DNA of 64,000 bases from CAYMPH01 sp964392365. GTDB lineage: Bacteria; Spirochaetota; UBA4802; UBA5550. Below the pieces are notes generated by a model. It saw only the letters and a program-made list of their open reading frames with translations, was not told where the DNA came from and did not search any database. This document shows positions 35,482 through 43,780 of the stretch, one piece after another. Location of the stretch: assembly GCA_964392365.1 (NCBI GenBank), contig CAYMPH010000013.1, positions 50,653 through 114,652 of the forward strand. Reading direction: 5' to 3'. The stretch's first letter is position 1. Every line of letters starts with the position of its first letter. Both the position numbers and the translations under genes were made by a program.

Positions 35482-35746
35482 CGAAGTGCGAAGAAGGGAG
35501 TCAATCACAATGATACGTACTTCAACTGGAAGAGCAACGGCATTCTGAATAATTTCTATAGCACTGTACATTAAAAACTTCGATGAATTTATATGGGGGA
35601 TGTAGAACATTTCTCTTTTATATAAATGCTTTAAAAGAATCTGCTTTCAAATTCCATATGTTTTGATTATTTATAACAATTCAATATTATGTCAAATCAT
35701 TTCTAATTTACCCATTTGATGCACTCAATTTTCATATCAAAATCCC

Positions 35747-35773
35747 TTGACATTAATTATACCTGTATATAAT
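35747..35773 (+). promoter_or_regulatory. Promoter of ilvE
   Basis: TTGACA (35747-35752) and TATAAT (35768-35773) with a short spacer of 15; the leader is about 25 bases. Confidence 0.5.
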
Positions 35774-35804
35774 TGTTTAAAAAATTCAGATAAAGGTTAG
35801 CAAT

Positions 35805-36839
35805 ATGGCAACAACAAGGGAACTTGCAAAGCTCGATTGGCCGAATCTCTCTTTCGAGTATGCTAAAACAGATTTCAATATGCGGTATTATCATATTGAT
35901 GGAAAGTGGTCTGAAGGTGAACTGTCAAGCGACGAATACATTCAGATTCACATGGCAGCTCCGGCGCTGCATTATGGGCAGGAGGCCTTTGAAGGTCTAA
36001 AAGCGTTTGAAACTGTAGATGGAAGAATTGTAATATTCAGACCTCATGCAAACGCAAAAAGGCTGATTACATCAAGCAATAGAATACTCATGCCTCAGGT
36101 TCCGGTGGATATGTTTGTTGACGCTGTAAAAAAAACTGTTAAGGCTAATTCAAAATTTGTTCCTCCATTCGGCACAGGAGCAAGTCTTTATATACGGCCG
36201 TGCCTATTCGGTAAGGGTGCCAAGGTAGGACTTGGACCTGCGCTTAAATATCTTTTTATAATTTTTGTTTCACCTGTTGGTCCTTACTACAAAGGCGGAT
36301 TCAAACCCGTTGAAGCTCTTGTACTTGAAGATTTTGACCGCGCTGCGCCAAACGGTGTCGGCGATATAAAAGTCGGAGGCAACTATGCAGCAGGTTTAGC
36401 AGGAAGCCACCACGGGAAAGAACAGGGTTATCCGGTTGTGCTTTATCTCGATCCAAGAGAAAAAAAATATATCGATGAATTCAGCACTTCAAACTTTATT
36501 GCGATTCAGGGGAACACTTACATAACTCCTGCATCAAAATCAATTCTTCCAAGCATAACCAATGACAGTCTTGCAACAATAGCAGCCGACATGGGAATGA
36601 AGGTTGAAAAAAGACCGGTTGAGATATCAGAGATAGAAAAATTTGACGAGGTTGGCGCTGTTGGAACTGCAGCAGTTATTACGCCGGTAAACAGAATTCA
36701 TTTCCGTGGAAAGGATTTCAAATTCGGCAAAGGTGAATCTGCAGGTCCTGTTTTAACAGAGCTCTACAGAAGACTTACTAAAATTCAAACAGGTGAAATT
36801 GAAGATAAATTCGGCTGGCTTGAAGAAGTTAAACTGTAA
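35805..36839 (+). CDS. ilvE: Branched-chain amino-acid aminotransferase
   Basis: This PLP enzyme carries out the last step of leucine, isoleucine and valine synthesis and the first step of their breakdown. At 344 residues it matches the eukaryote-like/BCAT-II class. Conserved parts are LHYGQEAFEGLKAFE, LYIRPCLFGKG, the PLP-Lys region DIKVGGNYAAGL, and the cofactor loop IDEFSTSNF. The C-terminal VGAVGTAAVITPV is also typical. It is monocistronic, with its own promoter and the terminator at 36909-36934. No other ilv genes are near. Confidence 0.94.
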   Translation: MATTRELAKLDWPNLSFEYAKTDFNMRYYHIDGKWSEGELSSDEYIQIHMAAPALHYGQEAFEGLKAFETVDGRIVIFRPHANAKRLITSSNRILMPQVPVDMFVDAVKKTVKANSKFVPPFGTGASLYIRPCLFGKGAKVGLGPALKYLFIIFVSPVGPYYKGGFKPVEALVLEDFDRAAPNGVGDIKVGGNYAAGLAGSHHGKEQGYPVVLYLDPREKKYIDEFSTSNFIAIQGNTYITPASKSILPSITNDSLATIAADMGMKVEKRPVEISEIEKFDEVGAVGTAAVITPVNRIHFRGKDFKFGKGESAGPVLTELYRRLTKIQTGEIEDKFGWLEEVKL

Positions 36840-36908
36840 TGTAATTCTAAAAAAATATATGCTATGTTTTTTATTCAGCAAATTAGCCAAGCAAAGAAAA
36901 ATTTAAAA

Positions 36909-36934
36909 AAAGACCACCGATTCCGGTGGTCTTT
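36909..36934. terminator. Strong bidirectional terminator
   Basis: A perfect 11-bp stem, AAAGACCACCG with CGGTGGTCTTT, and a 4-base loop, with A/T-rich flanks on both sides. It lies between the convergent ilvE and MshEN-like genes and probably serves both. Confidence 0.85.
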
Positions 36935-36960
36935 GCATTTTAATTGTTTATGTTTAAATT

Positions 36961-37158
36961 TTAATCCGCAGAAGTAACTTTTTCAGCCTGCAGCGCGAGA
37001 TATTTAACAAGTGTCTGTTCAGTTATTGCGCCCATTGTTACGAGAATTATTCCTATCAGGCCGCCTTCGTTTTTCTGAACCTCAAGCGCTTTATCGAGCT
37101 GATCCTTTGAAATCTCTTTGTTTTCATAGAGTATTTCTCCAAGTAAAGGTTTTGCCAT
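36961..37158 (-). CDS. Lone MshEN/GspE N-terminal-type small protein
   Basis: The 65-residue protein looks like a single type II secretion ATPase N-terminal (MshEN) module: LLGEILYENKEISKDQLDKALEVQ, then GLIGIILVTMGAITEQTL, the usual 'LGxxLxxxGxxxxxxLxxALxxQ' rhythm. In larger proteins this domain precedes a secretion or pilus ATPase and can bind cyclic di-GMP; here nothing follows it. The ribosome site GGAGG precedes the ATG. It may be an adaptor or a c-di-GMP receptor, but this is inference. Confidence 0.65.
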   Translation of the reverse strand: MAKPLLGEILYENKEISKDQLDKALEVQKNEGGLIGIILVTMGAITEQTLVKYLALQAEKVTSAD

Positions 37159-37186
37159 ATTTCCTCCGGTAATTTATTCTTAAATT

Positions 37187-38671
37187 TTACAGAAGCCTTT
37201 TAACTGCTTCCCGCCAGATTTCTATTTGATAATTTCTATCTGATTCATTCATCAATGGCTTATATATTGAACTTATCTTATTCTCTGCTGCGATTTCGTC
37301 AATCGTTTTATATACTCCATAAGAAATACCTGCAAGATAGGCAGCCCCGAGAGCCGTGGATTCATTATTCTCAGGAACCAGTACAGGAATGCCGAGAATG
37401 TCAGCCTGAAACTGCATCAGGAATCCGTTTTTAACAGCGCCCCCGTCAACTCTGAGCTCCTTGATTTTTTTGCCGGTATCAAGCTGCATAGCTTCAATTA
37501 CATCCATGGACTGCAGAGCAATAGATTTAAGCGCCGCTCTGGTAATGTCTTCCTGGGTTGTGCCTCTTGTGAGTCCGAGGATGGCGCCACGCGCATCTGT
37601 TTTCCAGTATGGCGCTCCAAGACCTGTGAAAGCAGGTATGAACACAACCTCGCTGTCTTTATTTGCTGATGTTGCGGCTTTTTCTGAATCTGCGCTGTTA
37701 TTAAAAAATTTCATTTAGTCTCTCAGCCATTGAATCACGGCCCCGCCGATAAAAACTGAACCTTCGAGGGCATAGACCGGCTCACCTTTATTTCCGCATG
37801 CAAGAGTTGTAAGAAGTCCGTTTTTAGAAAGAGTAAAATGATCTCCGTTATTAATAAGCATGAAACATCCGGTACCGTAGGTATTCTTCAGGCTTCCATC
37901 AGTCACGCATGCCTGACCTGCCAGAGCTGACTGCTGGTCTCCGGCAATTCCTCCGATTAAAATTCCATCAGGCAATCCCGGTACATTTTTTGTTGATCCG
38001 AAATCAGAAGCTGAAGGCTGCACTTCCGGAAGAAGCGAAGCGGGAATATTTAATATGGTAAGAATTTCTTCTGACCACTTTTTTCTCCTGATATCATATA
38101 GAAGAGTTCTTGATGCATTTGTATAATCCGTTTTGTGTGAAGCCCCTGAAGTCAGATTCCATAAAATCCAGGTATCAATTGTACCGAATAAAAGTTTTCC
38201 TGAAACAGCTTTTTCCCTTACTCCTGGAACATTTTCAAGTATCCATTTAATTTTTGTTCCGGAAAAGTAGGCGTCAACAACCAGTCCTGTAGTTTCGCGG
38301 AATAACGTCTGATGTCCATCTTCTTTCAGTTCCACGCAGTAATCTGATGTTCTTCTGCACTGCCACACGATCGCGTTGTAAACAGGCTTCCCTGTTGTCT
38401 TATCCCATACAACTGTAGTTTCTCTCTGGTTTGTAATGCCGATGCAGATAGCATCTGATGAATTCAGAGACCCGTTTTTTAACGATTCAGGTATCAGTTT
38501 CTGGATCGCCTGCCATATTTCGATCGGATCGTGTTCCACCCAACCGGGTTTAGGAAAATACTGTGTATGTTCCCTGTAAGCGCTTGACACAAGTTTGCCC
38601 TGTTCGTCAAAACATATAACCCTGTTTCCGGTTGTTCCAAGATCAATCGATATTATAAATTTTTTTCCCAT
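37187..38671 (-). pseudogene. glpK: Glycerol kinase interrupted by an in-frame stop
   Basis: The N-terminal part (38671-37715, 318 residues) and the C-terminal part (37714-37187, 175 residues) are in the same frame. They are separated only by TAA at 37717-37715, with ATG as the very next codon. Together they give about 494 residues, normal GlpK length. Motifs are intact on both sides: DLGTTGNR, TNQRETTVVWD, NAIVWQCRRT, GAVIQWLRD before the stop and FTGLGAPYW, LRVDGGAVKNGFLMQ after it. The stop falls where relatives have Gly or Glu after WLRD, so GAA to TAA is the simplest change. Either glycerol phosphorylation is lost, or reinitiation or a sequencing error explains it. Confidence 0.85.
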
Positions 38672-38750
38672 ACGAGCTCCGGTTAATAATTATAAGATGC
38701 CCATAAACTGATTTTATCCCTGACGAATCTTTTTGTCAACGGATTAATGA

Positions 38751-40664
38751 TTAAAATTTATAAACTCTTGAAGAATGCCCCTGCATTTTTAATCCCGTTG
38801 CAAGATCATTGAGTTTCGTGAAATTCCCATCCTCATCAACGAATCGTACAGGAATTTTTATCTTATTCTTTTTCAAAATCCTTTTAAAAGCCTCAAGATC
38901 AATATTAATCTGCTCTTCATTATCACTGAAATTAAGCGCTACAAGCATGCCTGCAGTATTCAGAAAAAAATCCGGGTGGGATTTGTCCATAACGCAAACC
39001 GGATATACATGCCCCTTAAAAATTAAACGCGAAAGCCTGAATGAAGCGCTGATTTCTTTCAGACTTTTACCGGAAAGTTTCGTAAGATCATCTGAGATGA
39101 CAATCATTCCGCCGCTTGCGGTAATAATATCTTTCAGCATTTTTCTCTCGCCGTGATCAAGATCTGTCCCCTCCTCGCGTACCATAAGGCAGTCGGGATC
39201 ATTCAGCCAAAGGCGTTTGTGCATGGCTGCACGGGTTACAGTATTTCTTAATGAATTGCCGGTGCCTACATGTGACTCTCCGCCCCATTTTGCATCATCA
39301 GCCCATACCCAGTATGGCGCAATATCAGGCCCTATCCTCATGCCGTCAACAAAACCTATTGCCTGCATAAGCGGGCTTCCGCATCCTAGAAGAAATGCAT
39401 CCGGTCCGGCTTCCTCTCTGATAATTGCAAGACCCTTGATCAGCCTTTCAGCTCGTGTAATTGTCATATCACAGCAATCCCCCGGCATTGAAGCAGCATA
39501 AAGAAAATCGAGTTTCAGAACGTCATAACCCCATTCATGAACTGCAGTACGGATTACCCGGCGAACATATCTTTCAGCATCCGGATGAGTGATATCAAGC
39601 GCATAAAAAAATCCGTCCCATAATGGATTGAATCCTGCGTACTGTTTGAATTTTGTAAGAAATCCGCTTCGTGAACGGATAAACCAGTCCGGATGCTGTT
39701 TGAAAATTTCAGATGACGATCCTGCTATAAATGGTGCAATCCACAATCCGGCCCTGTACCCGGCTCCGGTAATTTCTTCAGCAATACTTTTCATTCTGCC
39801 GCTGAAACTTTCCTTCATTGCAAGCCAGTCTCCGACAGCAGACTGCCAGCCGTCATCGATCTGGAAATAATCGAGCTTGAGTTTTTTTCTTTTACACACT
39901 GCAAGATTAGACAATATATCATCAAGCCTGATATCATTGAAGTAGTAATACCAGGAACACCATCCTGCAGGAAGGGAATTTTTAATTTTGATTTTATTCA
40001 GCTTACGGATGTGACCGAAATACGAATCGAACACATCTTCTTCTGTACCGCTGAAAAAAATCAATGGAGACAGTCTGCGCTCACCTTCTTCAGTAATCTG
40101 ATATCTGTCATAATCATATATTATTTTTATTTCCATAATGCCGTTACTATCAAAACGGACTTTGAAATAAACAAAATCACTGAAAGGACCCAGCTGGCCT
40201 GCAAGACTGCAGACTCCGGAATGAAAATTCTTAATTACAGCAAAAGCTTCTGACGAATGAAGCTTCGAATCATTAGATGGAAGATTTGCTGTATTGTCCT
40301 GTACATGAGCTATTGGATCAATAAAAGGGAAATACCAGGGCCGGTTATACTTCTTCGGAGTTTCGCCTTTACGGTAAGACCGGGTTACAGTCCACGACTG
40401 ATAGCCGTTTTTAAAAAATGAAAAATCACCGGGAATTTTCTCTGTGCAGGTAAACTCAATGCAGGAAATCACCCGGGGTGCGCCGGTTTTCCAAGACAGC
40501 ACTGGAGAGATTCCGTCATTCGTATCATTGAGTATCAGATTGAAAAATTTTCCATTAAAGTTTTCTCCATTTTTTACTAATTCATCGCTTAAAGTAAAAA
40601 ACAATTTTTTAAAGTAAACTTTAACTCCGGAATTGGCAATCATGTGCTTGAAAATATTTTCCAT
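38751..40664 (-). CDS. GH36-family alpha-galactosidase-like glycosidase
   Basis: The 637-residue cytoplasmic enzyme (no signal peptide) has an N-terminal beta-sandwich domain (to about residue 250) and a TIM barrel. Motifs are AGWCSWYYYFNDI, YFQIDDGWQ, the nucleophile Asp in VLKLDFLYAAS, and the acid Asp in MRIGPDIAPYW. The tail is a small beta domain. The family hydrolyses alpha-galactosides, or acts on related alpha-linked sugars in some branches. It is transcribed alone, 80 bases upstream of glpK on the same strand. No transporter is adjacent, so the substrate route is unknown. Confidence 0.9.
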   Translation of the reverse strand: MENIFKHMIANSGVKVYFKKLFFTLSDELVKNGENFNGKFFNLILNDTNDGISPVLSWKTGAPRVISCIEFTCTEKIPGDFSFFKNGYQSWTVTRSYRKGETPKKYNRPWYFPFIDPIAHVQDNTANLPSNDSKLHSSEAFAVIKNFHSGVCSLAGQLGPFSDFVYFKVRFDSNGIMEIKIIYDYDRYQITEEGERRLSPLIFFSGTEEDVFDSYFGHIRKLNKIKIKNSLPAGWCSWYYYFNDIRLDDILSNLAVCKRKKLKLDYFQIDDGWQSAVGDWLAMKESFSGRMKSIAEEITGAGYRAGLWIAPFIAGSSSEIFKQHPDWFIRSRSGFLTKFKQYAGFNPLWDGFFYALDITHPDAERYVRRVIRTAVHEWGYDVLKLDFLYAASMPGDCCDMTITRAERLIKGLAIIREEAGPDAFLLGCGSPLMQAIGFVDGMRIGPDIAPYWVWADDAKWGGESHVGTGNSLRNTVTRAAMHKRLWLNDPDCLMVREEGTDLDHGERKMLKDIITASGGMIVISDDLTKLSGKSLKEISASFRLSRLIFKGHVYPVCVMDKSHPDFFLNTAGMLVALNFSDNEEQINIDLEAFKRILKKNKIKIPVRFVDEDGNFTKLNDLATGLKMQGHSSRVYKF

Positions 40665-41115
40665 TAAAAAACCGCCTGTACAGAAAGATTTTCATTTTAA
40701 GTAAAATTGCATCATAGAACAATATACCGGTCAAGTAATTCCGTATTAGTTTTAAAAAATTAAATCTGACACGAGCCGGTGCATTTAAATCCGGCGAAAG
40801 GCAATAGTCCTCAAACGGTATTTAGAAAAATATTCATATATCCAAAAAAAGTTCTAACCAGAAAAAATCAATAAGGCGCGCGCCGATTGAGCGAGCGGTC
40901 GGGAGTGGAGTTTCGAGGAGAGGGCGCTACCAAGCATAGCGCCCTCTTCTTGAAATATTGATTCAACTACCATTCCGAGTTGACAATACAAACTCTGAAC
41001 AGGCAGTATTATTTTATACTTGTCAAAAAAGAATAGATTTACATCTTTTAATAAATATATTATATGGATAAAGAAATGATTTTTATAATAATTAGATGTT
41101 TCAAAGGATAATAAA
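40665..41115. other. Intergenic region with GC-rich hairpin island
   Basis: A 451-base gap between divergent genes. Most is AT-rich; about 40870-40950 is strikingly GC-rich and contains two inverted repeats (separate entry). No coding frame was seen. Confidence 0.5.
40870..40950. repeat. GC-rich element with palindrome and terminator-like hairpin
   Basis: GGCGCGCGCC is a perfect 10-base palindrome (40875-40884). AGAGGGCGCT (40919-40928) pairs with AGCGCCCTCT (40938-40947) around a 9-base loop. The whole island is flanked by AT-rich DNA. It may be a small RNA with terminator or a repeat acquired from elsewhere; it is not near a stop codon (204 bases from the nearest gene end). Confidence 0.5.
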
Positions 41116-41925
41116 ATGATAAAGATCGCATCAGCTATAATCTCCTTAATAATGATTATTTTCTGCAGTGCAGAAAATACTTACGCTTCCCCATTCAATG
41201 ATTTCGACGGAATAATCTTCGGCGAAAAGATAAACATGCGCGCTTTAAATGATCCGAAATCTAAAGTGATTGCAGCATTCAGTACAGGGCAGAAATTTAA
41301 AATTTTATCAACTAGTGAACCTGTTTCAATTCCAGGGATACAGGGTGAATATCCATGGGTTCAAATATCAGCTAATGGTAAAACCGGTTGGGTTTACGGA
41401 AAATTTGCATACGATCTGGCTCATGATACATCCTCTTGGTATGTTGACGGGTCTGCATTGCGTAAAGGAATTGTAGAAGGCAATCAGATTACAATCCAGA
41501 AAAAGATTTATTATTTAGGTGTAGTCAGCGGGAGAAGCTATGACGAGAAAACAGGACCGGATTCAAACAGTGATTCCGGACAAAGCGCAATTCCTTTTTT
41601 ATACGGTAAAGATGATAAAAAAATTATTTTCTTTAAAAGTCCAAAGGATTTCTGCGGGAAAAAAATCCCTAACCACACACCTGAAACCCATATTGAAGGT
41701 GACTATCCCGGCGGAATTTTCCGGCTTGTGGATAAAACCCCGTTCGGTTCAGATCAGATAGAATCTATTAACATTAATCAGAATGCTAAAAATATTCTCA
41801 TAGAAATCCGCCTGTCAACCGGCGGAAACGGATTCAGCGGCAAGTATAGCCTGAAAGGAATATTCAAACCAGCAGGAATTGAACTTAACTCATGCGGAAT
41901 TATTGAATGGGATGAGATTAAATAA
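41116..41925 (+). CDS. Exported bacterial SH3-domain protein
   Basis: The 269-residue protein has a signal peptide (about residues 1-24, ending TYA). It is followed by a bacterial SH3 domain (INMRALNDPKSKVIAAFSTGQKFKIL...PWVQISANGKTGWVYGKF, about 33-95). The C-terminal 170 residues form a beta-rich domain without a recognised family. Extracytoplasmic SH3 domains usually bind peptidoglycan or protein ligands. The promoter is not obvious. It is followed by a mobile repeat (41960-42024). Function unknown. Confidence 0.75.
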   Translation: MIKIASAIISLIMIIFCSAENTYASPFNDFDGIIFGEKINMRALNDPKSKVIAAFSTGQKFKILSTSEPVSIPGIQGEYPWVQISANGKTGWVYGKFAYDLAHDTSSWYVDGSALRKGIVEGNQITIQKKIYYLGVVSGRSYDEKTGPDSNSDSGQSAIPFLYGKDDKKIIFFKSPKDFCGKKIPNHTPETHIEGDYPGGIFRLVDKTPFGSDQIESININQNAKNILIEIRLSTGGNGFSGKYSLKGIFKPAGIELNSCGIIEWDEIK

Positions 41926-41959
41926 TTATAATAGTTAACGATTGATTTAAAACATTTCT

Positions 41960-42024
41960 TGTCATTCCCGCGAAGGAGGGAATCCATTTCTGTAGTCTGG
42001 ATCCCTGTTTTCACGGGGATGACA
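41960..42024. repeat. TGTCAT...ATGACA mobile hairpin repeat (65 bp)
   Basis: Ends TGTCATTCCC and GGGGATGACA are inverted. Inside lie an arm pair TTCCCGCGAAGGAGGGAA and a second pair GGATCCC...GGGGAT. It belongs to the same widespread class as 10810-10894, and could act as a terminator for the SH3 gene. Confidence 0.75.
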
Positions 42025-42177
42025 AAAAGTATAAATTTCTACTGTATTTACAAAGAGTTAATTAAATCTTTAACTGCTATATTTAAAAAATTGTTTGCTA
42101 AAGAAAAGTATAGTCTTAAAATATTTTAAAATAAAAAAAGTAACAAACTTATTTTATATAACTCAAATAGAGAAAAT

Positions 42178-43206
42178 ATGGAAATATTCAAAACAAAAAG
42201 AAAAGCAGTTTATATAGCCGAAATCGGCCTTAATCATAACGGTGATTATGATGCAGCATTATCCATGATTAAAGCTGCTAAAAAAGCAGGTGCTGATGCA
42301 GTCAAGTTCCAGACATTTATTCCGGAAATGCTGATATCACCTTACGCAGATTCTCTTATTAAAAATGGAACAGATGACATCAAGGATTTCAAAACAATTG
42401 ATTTTTTTAATAAACTGATTTTAAGCAGAAAAGAGCTGACCCGGCTTAAAAAGAAATCTGATGAAATGGATATTATTTTCTTTTCATCGCCATTTGACAT
42501 GCCGTCATTAGAACTTCTGGAGGAACTGAATGTTTCTCTATATAAAATTGCTTCTTCGGAAATAACAAACACAGGATTGATAAAAGCTGTTGCTTTAACA
42601 GGCAAGCCTGCTGTTTTTTCAACAGGCATTGCAAATGAACATGAAATTGAAAATGCTGTAGCGATTTTTAAAGCAAACAGTAATGCGGAACTTGCGCTCC
42701 TCCACTGCGTTTCGCTATATCCGCTTCCTCCGCAATCTGCAAATTTAAAAAGAATTAAAACCCTGAAAGATAAATTCGGTCTTCCAACCGGCTTTTCTGA
42801 TCACAGCAGCGGGAATGAAGCATCAATGCTTGCAGCTGCATATGGAGCGAGAATTTTTGAAAAGCACTTTAAACTTGACCCGGATTTCGAATGCCCGGAT
42901 AAAGAAGTTTCCCTTGACCCGGAACGTTTTACAGAAATGATTAACATGATAGAAAAAGCTATTCTAATGGAGGGAACTGGAACTATTTCATTCAGCGAAG
43001 AAGAATCACCTGTTGCCAGGTCTGCCAGAAGAAGCATTTTTGCATTAAAAGACATACCCGCAGGGAAAATTATTGAAGAATCTGATTTGACATCATTAAG
43101 GCCTGGCGTTGGAATTGGCGCAGATAAAATAAATGCAATAATAGGCCGCAAAACCCTTAAAAACATTGAAAAAGATAAAATTATAAAAGAGGATTTTCTG
43201 GTATGA
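42178..43206 (+). CDS. neuB: N-acetylneuraminate/legionaminate synthase family protein
   Basis: NeuB-type enzymes condense phosphoenolpyruvate with an N-acyl sugar to make sialic, legionaminic or pseudaminic acids. The 342-residue protein has an N-terminal TIM barrel (YIAEIGLNHNGD, AVKFQTF, STGIANEHEIENA, LHCVSLYPLPP, GFSDHSSGNEASMLAAA, EKHFKLD) and a C-terminal antifreeze-like SAF domain (RSIFALKDIPAGKIIEESDL). It overlaps the next gene by 4 bases. No neuA, neuC or leg/pse genes are visible, so the exact sugar cannot be named; surface or flagellin glycosylation is likely. Confidence 0.9.
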   Translation: MEIFKTKRKAVYIAEIGLNHNGDYDAALSMIKAAKKAGADAVKFQTFIPEMLISPYADSLIKNGTDDIKDFKTIDFFNKLILSRKELTRLKKKSDEMDIIFFSSPFDMPSLELLEELNVSLYKIASSEITNTGLIKAVALTGKPAVFSTGIANEHEIENAVAIFKANSNAELALLHCVSLYPLPPQSANLKRIKTLKDKFGLPTGFSDHSSGNEASMLAAAYGARIFEKHFKLDPDFECPDKEVSLDPERFTEMINMIEKAILMEGTGTISFSEEESPVARSARRSIFALKDIPAGKIIEESDLTSLRPGVGIGADKINAIIGRKTLKNIEKDKIIKEDFLV

Positions 43207-43763
43207 AAAGAATTACATTACAAATAATGCTGATAATAACAGCACTTACTTTTGTTCATTGTCCGGCTTTTTTTGGTTTTAATAAGAAAGAAAGCAAACA
43301 TTATACTCCTGAAGAAATCGTAATTCTTGAAAAAACAACAAAAGCTCTTGATTATGATTTTGCATATGATCCGGATATAAATCTTGATTATATTTTTGAA
43401 TTTTCCAGAACTAAAAAAGATGCTGCAAAGAATGAAAAAGAATTAGCAAAAGTAATTGAAAACATCAAACCTGCATCTTTTATCAGTTTTTATGAGAAAC
43501 TTTATAGCCTTAAGCTCTTAACCCAGATGCAGCTCAAAGAACATAAAGATGATGAAAACTGGAAGTATACCACCTATATTGAAAAGCATCTCCTTCCTCC
43601 ATTGAACAGTTACATTGAAATTATTGAAAAATATGTCGCAATCAAAGACAATGAATACGGGAAAGTTCTCCCTGCCAAGAAAAAACTTATTCACAAAAAA
43701 CTTCTTCTTCAACTTAACAAAGAAAAAGCCGATAAATACTTTGATGAAGGGTATTACAATTAA
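43203..43763 (+). CDS. Hypothetical exported protein (probable lipoprotein)
   Basis: The 186-residue protein starts with a hydrophobic signal ending in LTFVHC (about residue 20), a relaxed lipobox of the kind accepted in spirochaetes. The mature part is helical, with many Lys and Glu and no recognised family. ATGA overlap with neuB (4 bases) and a 17-base gap to the polysaccharide deacetylase place it inside one operon. It probably works with envelope glycan genes, but no function can be read. Confidence 0.55.
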   Translation: MKRITLQIMLIITALTFVHCPAFFGFNKKESKHYTPEEIVILEKTTKALDYDFAYDPDINLDYIFEFSRTKKDAAKNEKELAKVIENIKPASFISFYEKLYSLKLLTQMQLKEHKDDENWKYTTYIEKHLLPPLNSYIEIIEKYVAIKDNEYGKVLPAKKKLIHKKLLLQLNKEKADKYFDEGYYN

Positions 43764-43780
43764 TCAATCCGGGCGTATAA

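Larger units (their letters stand above)
35217..35804. other. Long intergenic region with terminator, polypyrimidine tract, repeat copy D and ilvE promoter
   Basis: This 588-base gap contains the ankyrin terminator, a pure CT tract (TTTC units, about 35323-35350), repeat copy D (35346-35481) and, from 35482, about 320 bases with only short stop-ridden frames. The ilvE promoter lies at its right end. No RNA gene was recognised. Confidence 0.55.

Noticed and set aside
42178..43206. A complete sialic or legionaminic acid gene cluster
   Set aside because: Only neuB is present. No epimerase, aminotransferase, CMP-transferase or glycosyltransferase of such a pathway is in the window.
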